DNA from: Petroclostridium sp. X23
Lineage (GTDB): Bacteria; Bacillota; Clostridia; SK-Y3
Assembly (NCBI RefSeq): GCF_030013905.1
Contig: NZ_CP124862.1
Coordinates: 2,235,051 to 2,299,050 of the forward strand
DNA length: 64,000 bases
Direction of reading: 5' to 3'
This document shows, piece by piece, positions 28,887-36,380 of this stretch. The position numbers and the translations under genes were made by a program. Below the pieces are notes generated by a model. The model was not told where the DNA came from, searched no databases, and was given only the letters and a program-made list of their open reading frames with translations. Positions within the stretch are counted from its first letter, which is position 1, and each line of letters opens with the position of its first letter.

Positions 28887-30047
28887 TTATTTATTATAAA
28901 CAGATTTCCTTACATATACATATCCATCCATAATCGTTCTAGCTGTTCTATACATAGCAGCCTTCTTTAAAATTACTTTTCCATCTTTAACTTCAGCTTC
29001 TGATTCAACAGGAATAATACCTGCTGGATGACCAATATTGATTGATACTCTAGATTTTGCTTCTTCCTTTAGAACTTCCCAAACTACTGAACCTGGTATT
29101 CTTGCTGCTGCTCCAGTACAAACTGTTCCTGTACCAGGGTAAGTTTTATGCATTCTTAACATAAATAATAATCTAGATACTATATCTATATCTTTCGCTT
29201 TTATTTCTTTACCATCAAAAGTTGTATAATCCTTTGATGCACTTACAATTGCAAAAAACGGTACATATGGAGTTTTAGTAGCGGCAAGTTCCCAGCTCTC
29301 TACCATATTGATCCTTTCAGCTGCTCTACCTCTAATCTGTTCAATTAAATCCATAAGTGCTTTGTTGCTCTCGATTTGCTGTGGCGTTTCAGTTCCATCA
29401 ATTCCAATATCCTCAGCCTTGATAAACACTAGTGGATTACCTGCATCTACTATTGATACTGGATAATCCTTTCCATCTACGCTTATAATATCTTTAACAT
29501 TTCCTGTTGGTAGCAGTTTACCGGTAAAAGCACCTTGAGTATCTGACCAATCTAATGTAATTTTTGCCCCAGTACCAGGTACCCCATCTATTCTGAAATC
29601 GCCTTCTACAGCTGCTTTGCCATCCTTTACAGGAACTTCAGCAACTAATATATTATTAGAATTTGTTAAGTGAATTCTTACAGTTGTTATTGGTTCTTTA
29701 GCCTCAACTAATCCCGCGTTTATTGCAAACGGTCCAACTGCTGAAGATATATTTCCACAGTTTCCACCATAATCTACAAAAGCTTCAGCAAAGCTAACTT
29801 GAGCAAAAGTGTAATCTACATCTGCATCTTCTCTCGTTGGTGGTGCTATTATTGCAAGCTTGCTTGTTAATACATCAGCTCCACCTAATCCATCAATCTG
29901 TCTTAAATCAGGACTTCCATATACAGAAAGTATTACTTTATCTCTTTCCTCTGCGTCCTTTGGCAAATCATTTTTCATGATGAATATACCCTTGCTAGTT
30001 CCTCCACGCATAATTGAACATTTGACCATTTTCATTTCTGGGTGCAT
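28887..30047 (-). CDS. PrpF-family isomerase, intact second copy
   Basis: The 386-residue protein carries the family landmarks SIMRGGTSKGIFIM, DGLGGADVLTSKLAI, DYGGNCGNISSAVGPFAI with the conserved Cys, and GHPAGIIPVESEA near the end. It probably isomerises an itaconate- or aconitate-type acid. The ATG follows AGGAGGAAGAATAAT. The gene has only 6 nt after its stop before IS66 DNA begins. Its sigma-54 promoter (31970) is separated from it by an IS110 insertion, so expression may now depend on a promoter reading out of the element, or be lost. It is almost identical to the decayed copy at 23689. Confidence 0.9.
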   Translation of the reverse strand: MHPEMKMVKCSIMRGGTSKGIFIMKNDLPKDAEERDKVILSVYGSPDLRQIDGLGGADVLTSKLAIIAPPTREDADVDYTFAQVSFAEAFVDYGGNCGNISSAVGPFAINAGLVEAKEPITTVRIHLTNSNNILVAEVPVKDGKAAVEGDFRIDGVPGTGAKITLDWSDTQGAFTGKLLPTGNVKDIISVDGKDYPVSIVDAGNPLVFIKAEDIGIDGTETPQQIESNKALMDLIEQIRGRAAERINMVESWELAATKTPYVPFFAIVSASKDYTTFDGKEIKAKDIDIVSRLLFMLRMHKTYPGTGTVCTGAAARIPGSVVWEVLKEEAKSRVSINIGHPAGIIPVESEAEVKDGKVILKKAAMYRTARTIMDGYVYVRKSVYNK

Positions 30048-30239
30048 ATTATTCTTCCTCCTAGTACAATATAGTTGTAATCAATCAGCAACACTTTAGT
30101 TGCTGGAATTACCAAATCTTAATACTTAACATAACTTTGAACATATCGTATCTAAACCTTAAGCAAATCAATAGGCTTCTCACCTTAGCCTACTGCCAGT
30201 ATTTGGCTGGCCTGTACCTTGACAATCATGTATAATGCT

Positions 30240-30430
30240 TTTCGGACTCGGAGGGTTGATGGAATTCCTCCTGGGACGGCTCCTCATGGAGACGACTACC
30301 CGTAATTAAGACTGTCTATCCATTCCGGTAAGTTTACATGATTTGGCTGGTTGAGGCCGGCTTTTTAGCTGGTTCCTCGTGTCACATGCTAGGTTGCATA
30401 CTTACAGGAGTAGGAATGGATGCTCCATTG
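30240..30430 (+). ncRNA. Candidate IS110 bridge RNA
   Basis: Two loops upstream of the transposase match target and donor. TTCCTCCT (30265-30272) equals the left target half including the CT core. ATTAAG (30305-30310) is the complement of CT plus the right target half TAAT. TTAGCTGGT (30365-30373) equals the element's right end next to the core, and CTAG (30389-30392) fits the left end. Stem ATGGA/TCCAT (30259-30263, 30319-30323) closes the first loop and CTCC/GGAG (30280-30291) forms its inner hairpin. The order target loop, donor loop, transposase agrees with IS621. The RNA ends are estimates. A TATAAT at 30231-30236 could start it. Confidence 0.78.
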
Positions 30431-30463
30431 TCCACAATACAAAAAAATGAAGGAGGCTTTTTT

Positions 30464-31753
30464 ATGAACCAGGTTCCTGTTACCGGGATCGATGTGGGTA
30501 AGCGGTTCTCAGAGATGGCAATTCTCTCACCTTCAAATCAGGTGTATGCCCGCATCCGGATTAACCATGATGCCTATTCCAACTTTGACAGAGCCTTTGA
30601 GCTCCTTAGAAAAGCAGAAAAGGAGTTTGAAGCAAAGCCTGTCGTCATCATGGAATCCACCGGCCATTACCACAAAATCCTTTTCCAAACCCTCACGAAG
30701 AATGGATATGAGGTTTGCGTCATAAACCCCATCCAATCTGATTCTATCAAAAATATTCGGGTTAGGAAAGTAAAAAATGATAAAGTGGATGCTAAGAGGA
30801 TTGCCTTACTGTACCGTTTCGGACAGCTTAAAACCACCAATATTCCTCACGAAGACATAGATTGCCTAAGAAGCCTTTGCCGCCACTACTACAAGCTTTC
30901 TGACCAGCTTACTGCCTATAAGAACAGGCTCTTGGGTATTGTTGACCAGCTTTTCTTAAGCTTTACCGAAGTCTTCAAGGATGTTTCCTCCTGCACTGCA
31001 CTAGCGATTCTTGAAAAATATCCTACACCTGAGGATATCCTCAAAGCCGATAGACAGAAATTGATTTCTCTTATACAAAAGACCGCCAGGAAAAACATTA
31101 AATGGGCTACAGGTAAATACGAATCACTTTGTTCCAAGGCCAGCAACTTCAAGCCTTTGAGCATTAATTCCATTGCCAATGCTGCAATGCTTAAAGCCAA
31201 TATTGTCATGATTAAAACCTTGATGCAATCTCTGGATGCAGCCGTTGAAGCTATCCACGAGCTTTTGGACAAGGATGCTTCAAAGGATATGCCGGTTCTA
31301 TCTTTGACGATCGAACTACTGTGCTCCATCCCCGGTATCGGACTACTGACTGCAGCTACTATTATAGCTGAAATCGGAGATTTTAGTGCTTTCTCCAAGC
31401 CGGACAAGCTGGTTGCTTACTTCGGTGTAGACCCCTCTGTTACTCAATCAGGTCAATTTGAAGGTACTGAAAACAAGATGTCCAAACGGGGTCCTAGATT
31501 GCTTAGACGAGTAGTTTTCACGACCGCTCTGGCTAATGTACGTAAGAAACGTAATGGCCAGGAACACAATCCGGTATTGTATGAATACTACCGAAAAAAA
31601 TGCCTAAGTAAGCCTAAAAAAGTAGCACTAGGTGCAGTAATGCATAAGCTGGTTTCAATCATCTTTGCTGTTCTCAGAGATAGAAAACCATTTGTTTTAA
31701 GAATGCCTGAAGAACATGCAAAAATGCTTATAGCAAAGAATTCAGCGGCTTAA
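30464..31753 (+). CDS. IS110-family transposase (DEDD recombinase)
   Basis: The 429-residue protein has a RuvC-like N-terminal domain with GIDVGKRFSEMAIL (first Asp), VIMESTGHYHKIL (Glu) and KVKNDKVDAKRIALL (last acidic pair). It also has a C-terminal Transposase_20 region with LCSIPGIGLLTAATIIAEIG and the serine segment PSVTQSGQFEG. The ATG at 30464 follows AAGGAGG; the frame runs further upstream, but that part overlaps the bridge-RNA region and lacks a ribosome site. IS110 recombinases use a bridge RNA to pair donor and target. It appears intact and potentially active. Confidence 0.95.
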   Translation: MNQVPVTGIDVGKRFSEMAILSPSNQVYARIRINHDAYSNFDRAFELLRKAEKEFEAKPVVIMESTGHYHKILFQTLTKNGYEVCVINPIQSDSIKNIRVRKVKNDKVDAKRIALLYRFGQLKTTNIPHEDIDCLRSLCRHYYKLSDQLTAYKNRLLGIVDQLFLSFTEVFKDVSSCTALAILEKYPTPEDILKADRQKLISLIQKTARKNIKWATGKYESLCSKASNFKPLSINSIANAAMLKANIVMIKTLMQSLDAAVEAIHELLDKDASKDMPVLSLTIELLCSIPGIGLLTAATIIAEIGDFSAFSKPDKLVAYFGVDPSVTQSGQFEGTENKMSKRGPRLLRRVVFTTALANVRKKRNGQEHNPVLYEYYRKKCLSKPKKVALGAVMHKLVSIIFAVLRDRKPFVLRMPEEHAKMLIAKNSAA

Positions 31754-31893
31754 TACATACATGCTCAATGTTTAGTTTTCAATGTCCAGAGACCGGCTAT
31801 TTTATGTTTACCAAAAGTAGGTGGTTTTGTTGTCATGCCTATATTCAAGGCACTTGCTTTAAAATATTTTTAAAGAAAATTTCTTAAAACCTA

Positions 31894-31899
31894 TTGACA
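31894..31899 (+). promoter_or_regulatory. -35 half of an IS110 circle-junction promoter
   Basis: TTGACA lies 15 nt from the right edge of the CT core, and TACAAT lies 2 nt inside the left end (30065-30070). If the element circularises with one CT copy, the spacing becomes exactly 17 nt, giving a strong promoter reading into the left end, as known for IS110 circles. Confidence 0.75.
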
Positions 31900-31969
31900 A
31901 CAATTAGCTGGTCTTAATATAATTCTAATAATATTTATTTTTAATATTATCTCCTTACTCTATAAATAC

Positions 31970-31985
31970 AGCAAGAACCGCGCCA
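31970..31985 (-). promoter_or_regulatory. Sigma-54 promoter, second copy, separated from prpF by IS110
   Basis: The minus strand reads TGGCGCGGTTCTTGCT, a good TGGCACG-N4-TTGCW match. It is the duplicate of the promoter at 24820 and pointed at the intact PrpF gene before the IS110 insertion. Confidence 0.88.
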
Positions 31986-32034
31986 AAACTTTTAACTATA
32001 GTTTTAGCACGTTTCAGAAAACGCTTGTCTCATA

Positions 32035-32154
32035 TTTGATACCGATTTGATACCGATGTTGCATAATTATTATAAATATATATGAATATTTCACGCTTAA
32101 GGTCATTCTCAAATATGATACTGATTTTAATCAAAATTGATACCACATGGTATC
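32035..32154. promoter_or_regulatory. GATACC activator-site set, second copy
   Basis: It has the same tandem TTTGATACCGA pair (32035-32056) and near-palindrome GATACCACATGGTATC (32139-32154) as at 24885-25004, with identical spacing. Conservation of the sites against divergence in the adjacent coding copy supports a binding role. Confidence 0.6.
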
Positions 32155-32176
32155 TTTTTATAAGAATAACTCTATA

Positions 32177-32913
32177 TTATATTTTTCTCCAAAATGTAGC
32201 CCGACCTATTTTTAATTCTTCAATCACTTTTTCTTTATCCTGGTTATATTTTAAAAGCATTAAATTTATTATATCTTTCTCAATATCCTTTACGGCATCC
32301 TTTAGCCCATTTTTAATATTAACTTTTAGTGTGATATAGTGATCTTCCCTAGCTGGGGTATGCATAACTTTTTTCAACTCATCACCCCACTCATCTAGAC
32401 TTGTTTGCAATAGAATTAAAGACAGTCGCTCCATTATATTACTAAACTCTCTTATATTTCCCGGCCAATCATATGCAATCAATAAGGGATTAAGCACCTG
32501 TATTGCATTATCTATATCAATAGCATTACCTCCAAATTGAGTTAATAATTTTTTAGCAATAAGTACTATGTCTTCTTTTCGTTCTCTCAATGGGGGAATT
32601 ACGATATTGAATACATTCAAGCGGTAATATAAATCCTGTCTAAATTCCCCGGTGTTGACCCATTTCTCAAGCTCTTGATTTGTAGCACTTAATATTCTTA
32701 TATCTACAGGGATGATCTTATCACCGCCTACTCTCATTATTTCCTTTTCTTGAATTACTCTCAACAATCTGGCTTGCAGCCCCTTTGATATTTCACCAAT
32801 TTCATCTAGAAAAATAGTTCCATTATGAGCTAATTCAAAAAGTCCCTGTTTACCTTCTTTTTTTGCTCCCGTGAAAGCACCACCTTCATAACCAAAAAGT
32901 TCACTTTCAAGTA
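32177..32913 (-). pseudogene. PrpR-type activator, 3' fragment (copy 2)
   Basis: It covers part of the AAA+ domain from just before GAFTGA ([19 protein letters not shown]) through the Fis-type HTH (RATFWRKI). The sensor, PAS and Walker A parts are absent. At 32914 it changes to IS66 DNA. It differs from the complete copy at many positions, so it is older than the prpF duplication or came from a different allele. Without Walker A it cannot work as an activator. Confidence 0.9.
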
Positions 32914-33286
32914 GGATGGACGTCTGCCAATCTCCAATAATCTCTGTGAAGCAAATATCAAACCATATGCTACAGCAAGAAGAGCTTGGCTTTTTGCAGA
33001 TACACCAAAAGGAGCAACTGCGAATGCAGTTCTATATACTCTGGTAGAATCTGCTAGAGCAAATGATCTGGATGTGTATGAGTATCTAAAATACATCCTA
33101 AAAGAAATGCCAGACACAGACTTTAATAATCATCCAGAATTTCTGAATAACTACCTGCCTTGGTCCGAGCAGCTACCAGCGGAATGCAGGCTGAATTATA
33201 AACATAAAAAGTGCCTCAAAAAATGATATCACCAGCTTACCACCATAGTTGTGATATAGCTAGACGTCATCTTTTGAAGCACTTAC
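32914..33286 (+). mobile_element. IS66-type element, end of transposase and right terminus
   Basis: The plus strand encodes the end of an IS66 TnpC transposase: PKGATANAVLYTLVESARAN, VYEYLKYILKEMP and LPWSEQLPAECRL, then a stop at 33226. The terminus reads (complement) GTAAGTGCTTCAAAAGATGA, matching the left end at 28748 in about two thirds of positions. About 4 kb of catabolic DNA lies between the two ends. Confidence 0.78.
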
Positions 33287-33322
33287 AGAAAAACTTTATT
33301 TTAACATTTTAAATTATTAATT

Positions 33323-34237
33323 TTATTGAATTCCAGTACAGGAGGTGTTTACATTCACCATATGACTAGTAAGCTTCATTTCCAAAGTATCTTCTATAAC
33401 TCTTGATATATCTACTAATTTATTCACATCAATATTTGTTTCTACTCCAATCCCATTTAACATATTTACAAGATCTTCAGTAGCTGTATTACCAGCGGCA
33501 CCTGGTGCAAAAGGACATCCACCTAAACCTCCTATAGATGTTTCGAATATGCTTATTCCCGCTTCCATAGCTGCAAGGTAGTTAGCGAGCCCCATTCCTC
33601 GAGTATCATGAAGATGTAGGCCTAAAGGTAAATTCGGAAACTCCTTAGAAACTTTTTGTGATAATTCATATACTTGCTTTGGATTAGCTACTCCTATGGT
33701 ATCACACAAAGTTATAGTATTAATTCCTATATCTGCAGCAGCTTTAATAAGATTAATAACCAAATCTTCACTTACATCCCCCAAGAATGGACATCCAAAA
33801 GCTGTAGCTACATCTAAACGTATTTGAATATTTGGTAATTCAGTCCTAATCTTAGCTAATTCATCCAAGGATTGTTCTACAGTACGATTTATATTTGCAA
33901 GATTATGCTTTTCACTTGCGGACACAACGTAAGTTATCTCTTTTAATCCACATTCATCAGCTATCTTTGCTCCTCGCAGATTAGGGACTAGTGCAAATAT
34001 TCTTGCACCCTTATCTATAAATTGACCTATTACTGTCTTAGTAACAGTTTCTGCATCTTTCATTTGAGGTATTGCCTTCGGATGTACAAAGGAAGTCATT
34101 TCCATTGTGTTGATGCCAGCAGCAATTAAATCATTAATTAATTTTATTTTAAATTCAGTAGGTATCCAATCTTTCAAGTTTTGTAAGCCATCACGTGGAC
34201 CAACTTCTACTATTTCAATTTGTTTATGAAATTTCAT
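33323..34237 (-). CDS. HMG-CoA lyase-like acyl-CoA lyase
   Basis: The 304-residue protein is a DRE-TIM barrel lyase. It has EVGPRDGLQNLKDWIPTEFK at the start, TSFVHPKAIPQMKDAE, the metal-binding LGLHLHDTRGMGLANYLAAM near 205 and the loop GLGGCPFAPGAAGN with the catalytic Cys. HMG-CoA lyases cleave a 3-hydroxyacyl-CoA to acetyl-CoA and a keto acid. It is 21 nt downstream of a CaiB-type CoA-transferase, a pairing that suggests activation and cleavage of one acid. Beside PrpF and DmdAB the substrate may be citramalyl-CoA, giving acetyl-CoA and pyruvate (inference). Confidence 0.9.
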   Translation of the reverse strand: MKFHKQIEIVEVGPRDGLQNLKDWIPTEFKIKLINDLIAAGINTMEMTSFVHPKAIPQMKDAETVTKTVIGQFIDKGARIFALVPNLRGAKIADECGLKEITYVVSASEKHNLANINRTVEQSLDELAKIRTELPNIQIRLDVATAFGCPFLGDVSEDLVINLIKAAADIGINTITLCDTIGVANPKQVYELSQKVSKEFPNLPLGLHLHDTRGMGLANYLAAMEAGISIFETSIGGLGGCPFAPGAAGNTATEDLVNMLNGIGVETNIDVNKLVDISRVIEDTLEMKLTSHMVNVNTSCTGIQ

Positions 34238-34258
34238 AATTTTACCCCCAATAAACGA

Positions 34259-35455
34259 CTAGATTATTCCTTCTTCTATCATAGTTGTGATTTCTTTTTC
34301 ATCAAATCCCATAAATTCACTATAAACCTCTTTATTGTGCTCACCTAAAAGTGGTGCTGGTGTCTTAACTAATGGCTTAGTTTCGGATAGCTTAATATGA
34401 CATCCAGTTATCTTCATCTTTCCAGCCTTAGGATGTTCCACATCTACAAACATTTCCCTTGCCCCTGCAATATGTGGATCCTTAACTACTCTATCTATAG
34501 TATTGATTGGGGCAACTGGAACACCAGCTTCTAATAACGCTTCAACTAGATCGTCTATTGAATGCTGTACTGTCCACTCTTCAACTATCTTTTTAACTTC
34601 TGCATGACGCTGAACGCGTTTAAAATTTTTATCAAAGTCTTCACAAGTTGCTAATTCTGGTCTTCCCATTAAATTACATACATTTGACCATAACTTATCA
34701 TTTGCCGCACCAATAACAATACTTCCATCTTTAGCTCTAAATGAATCATATGGATAACAAGATTCATATCTATTTCCAATACGCTCTGGTATACGTCCTT
34801 CTACAAGGTAAATTTGGTTTATTATTTCCATACTTGCCACTGTAGCATCAACAAGTGATACGTCTACTTTTTGTCCAATTCCTGTTTTATCTTTATAATG
34901 TAATGCTGATAAAGTTCCAGTCGTTACTGATAAACCTGCTAATACATCTGACATTGCTGTACCTGTACGAGTTGGCTCACCATCTGCTTGACCAGTCGTG
35001 CTCATTAGACCACTTATAGCTTGTCCAATAATATCGTATCCCGCACGATTCTTATATGGACCATAATGTCCGAATCCTGATACGCAAGCATATATGATCC
35101 CAGGATTAATTTTCTTTAAATCTTCATATCCTAATCCCAGCTTTTCCATAGTTCCAGGACGATAATTTTCCATCACTATGTCAGCCTTCTTAACCATTTC
35201 AATAAAGATTTCTTTTCCTTTTGGATTCTTAAGGTTAAGGGTTATACCTTTCTTGTTACGGTTTAAGTTCATATAATAAGAACTTTCACCATTTAGGAAA
35301 GGACCAAACTGTCTACTGTCATCACCCTTATTAACCATCTCAATCTTTATAACGTCAGCGCCCATATCGGCCATCATCATAGTTGCAAATGGTCCTGCTA
35401 GAACTCTTGTTAAATCTAAGATTTTTACTCCTTGTAATGCTCCTGCGTTTAACAT
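34259..35455 (-). CDS. Family III CoA-transferase (CaiB/BaiF type)
   Basis: The 398-residue protein has the family III features GVKILDLTRVLAGPFATMMM, ADMGADVIKIE, the catalytic Asp in GYDIIGQAISGLMSTTGQ, and GEHNKEVY near the C-terminus. It transfers CoA between carboxylates. The ATG at 35455 follows AAGGAGTG; an in-frame GTG lies inside that site. It is the first gene after a consensus sigma-54 promoter and precedes the HMG-CoA-lyase-like gene. Itaconate, citramalate or a related acid are likely substrates given the neighbours. A fragment of its 3' end lies at 27120. Confidence 0.91.
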   Translation of the reverse strand: MLNAGALQGVKILDLTRVLAGPFATMMMADMGADVIKIEMVNKGDDSRQFGPFLNGESSYYMNLNRNKKGITLNLKNPKGKEIFIEMVKKADIVMENYRPGTMEKLGLGYEDLKKINPGIIYACVSGFGHYGPYKNRAGYDIIGQAISGLMSTTGQADGEPTRTGTAMSDVLAGLSVTTGTLSALHYKDKTGIGQKVDVSLVDATVASMEIINQIYLVEGRIPERIGNRYESCYPYDSFRAKDGSIVIGAANDKLWSNVCNLMGRPELATCEDFDKNFKRVQRHAEVKKIVEEWTVQHSIDDLVEALLEAGVPVAPINTIDRVVKDPHIAGAREMFVDVEHPKAGKMKITGCHIKLSETKPLVKTPAPLLGEHNKEVYSEFMGFDEKEITTMIEEGII

Positions 35456-35524
35456 AAATATCACTCCTTAATTTGTATTAGTTTTTTATTTTATCAATCA
35501 CTAAGTCCCTATATTTATAGTAAT

Positions 35525-35540
35525 AGCAATTATCGTGCCA
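35525..35540 (-). promoter_or_regulatory. Sigma-54 promoter of the CoA-transferase/lyase operon
   Basis: The minus strand reads TGGCACGATAATTGCT, an exact consensus match, 70 nt upstream of the start codon. GATAC-type half-sites (near 35595, 35646 and 35680) lie upstream, related to those of the other cluster 2 promoters. Confidence 0.92.
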
Positions 35541-35699
35541 AAGTTTTTTTAGCTATTTTAGTGTTTTCTCGACAATTGCGCATATCACTTTTGATACTAA
35601 CTTTTTTATATTTTTTCATTTGCACCATAAAAACTAGGTTTATGCAGTATCAATTTTAATATTCAATTAAATCATTTTCGATACCAAACTTTTTCTCTT

Positions 35700-36031
35700 T
35701 TATATTTTTCTAAAAAATGTAGCACGACCTATCTTTAGTTCCTCAATTACCTTATCTTTGTCCTGGTCATATTTTAAAAGCATAGAATTTATGATATCTT
35801 TCTCAATATCCTTTACGGCACCCTTTAGCCCATTTTTAATATTTACTTTTAGTGTGAGGTAGTCATCTTCCCCCTCTGGGGCATGCATAACTTTTTTTAA
35901 CCCCTTAGCCCACTCATCTGGACTTGATTGCAATACTACTAAAGATAATCGTTCCATAATATTGATAAACTCCCTTATATTCCCTGGCCAATCATATGCA
36001 ATCAATAACGGATTAATCACCTGTATCGCTT
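35700..36031 (-). pseudogene. PrpR-type activator, 3' fragment (copy 3)
   Basis: About 110 codons remain, covering the end of the AAA+ domain ([21 protein letters not shown]) and the HTH (RATFFRKI). It is close to the complete copy at 25027. The similarity stops at 36031, where a gerA-type gene begins on the other strand, marking a rearrangement joint. Confidence 0.9.
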
Positions 36032-36377
36032 CATGGTCATTATCACTTCCCTCACAGCCATTACCAGCTTCATTCTGCCACCATTGGGAGCAGCGATGCC
36101 CATTATTCGGCTGATCATGCTCATCGCTGCAAATATATTAGGCTTAATGGGAATGGCAATAATAACCGTACTTCTTATAATGCACCTGTGTACATTGCGT
36201 TCTTTCGGTGTACCCTATATGTCTCCTCTTTCTCCTCTAAATGGGATGGACTTAAAGGATTCATTGATTCGGGCTCCTATTTGGTTCATGTTTACAAGGC
36301 CGATGTCTTTGATGGGAGCAGGTTCAGATAAAGCAAAATATAGAATGAAAATTGATTTTAGAAAGAAAGAAGATTAG
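36032..36377 (+). pseudogene. Spore germination protein GerA-type, C-terminal fragment
   Basis: About 115 residues match the last membrane helices and cytoplasmic tail of GerA/GerKA proteins (FMVIITSLTAITSFILPPLG, LCTLRSFGVPYMSPLSPL, DSLIRAPIWFM). The large N-terminal domain and first helices were lost at the joint with the activator fragment. The stop is 3 nt before the GerC start. The rest of the operon is intact, but without a full A subunit the receptor is probably inactive. Confidence 0.85.
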
Positions 36378-36380
36378 CCT

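Larger units (their letters stand above)
30063..31912 (+). mobile_element. Complete IS110-family insertion sequence
   Basis: Comparison with the near-identical uninterrupted sequence at 24750 fixes the borders. The left flank ends TTCTTCCTC-CT and the right flank starts CT-TAATATAATTC, with CT present once in the empty site. The element is about 1.85 kb. It has no long terminal inverted repeats, as usual for IS110, and carries one DEDD transposase and a 400-nt left non-coding end that contains a candidate bridge RNA. Confidence 0.92.

Noticed and set aside
30219..30236. TTGACA and TATAAT 6 nt apart in the IS110 left end as one promoter
   Set aside because: The spacing is far too short for a single promoter; only the TATAAT could work, with another -35.
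30338..30463. Upstream extension of the IS110 transposase by 42 residues
   Set aside because: It overlaps the bridge-RNA region and lacks a ribosome site; the ATG at 30464 has AAGGAGG and begins the conserved domain.
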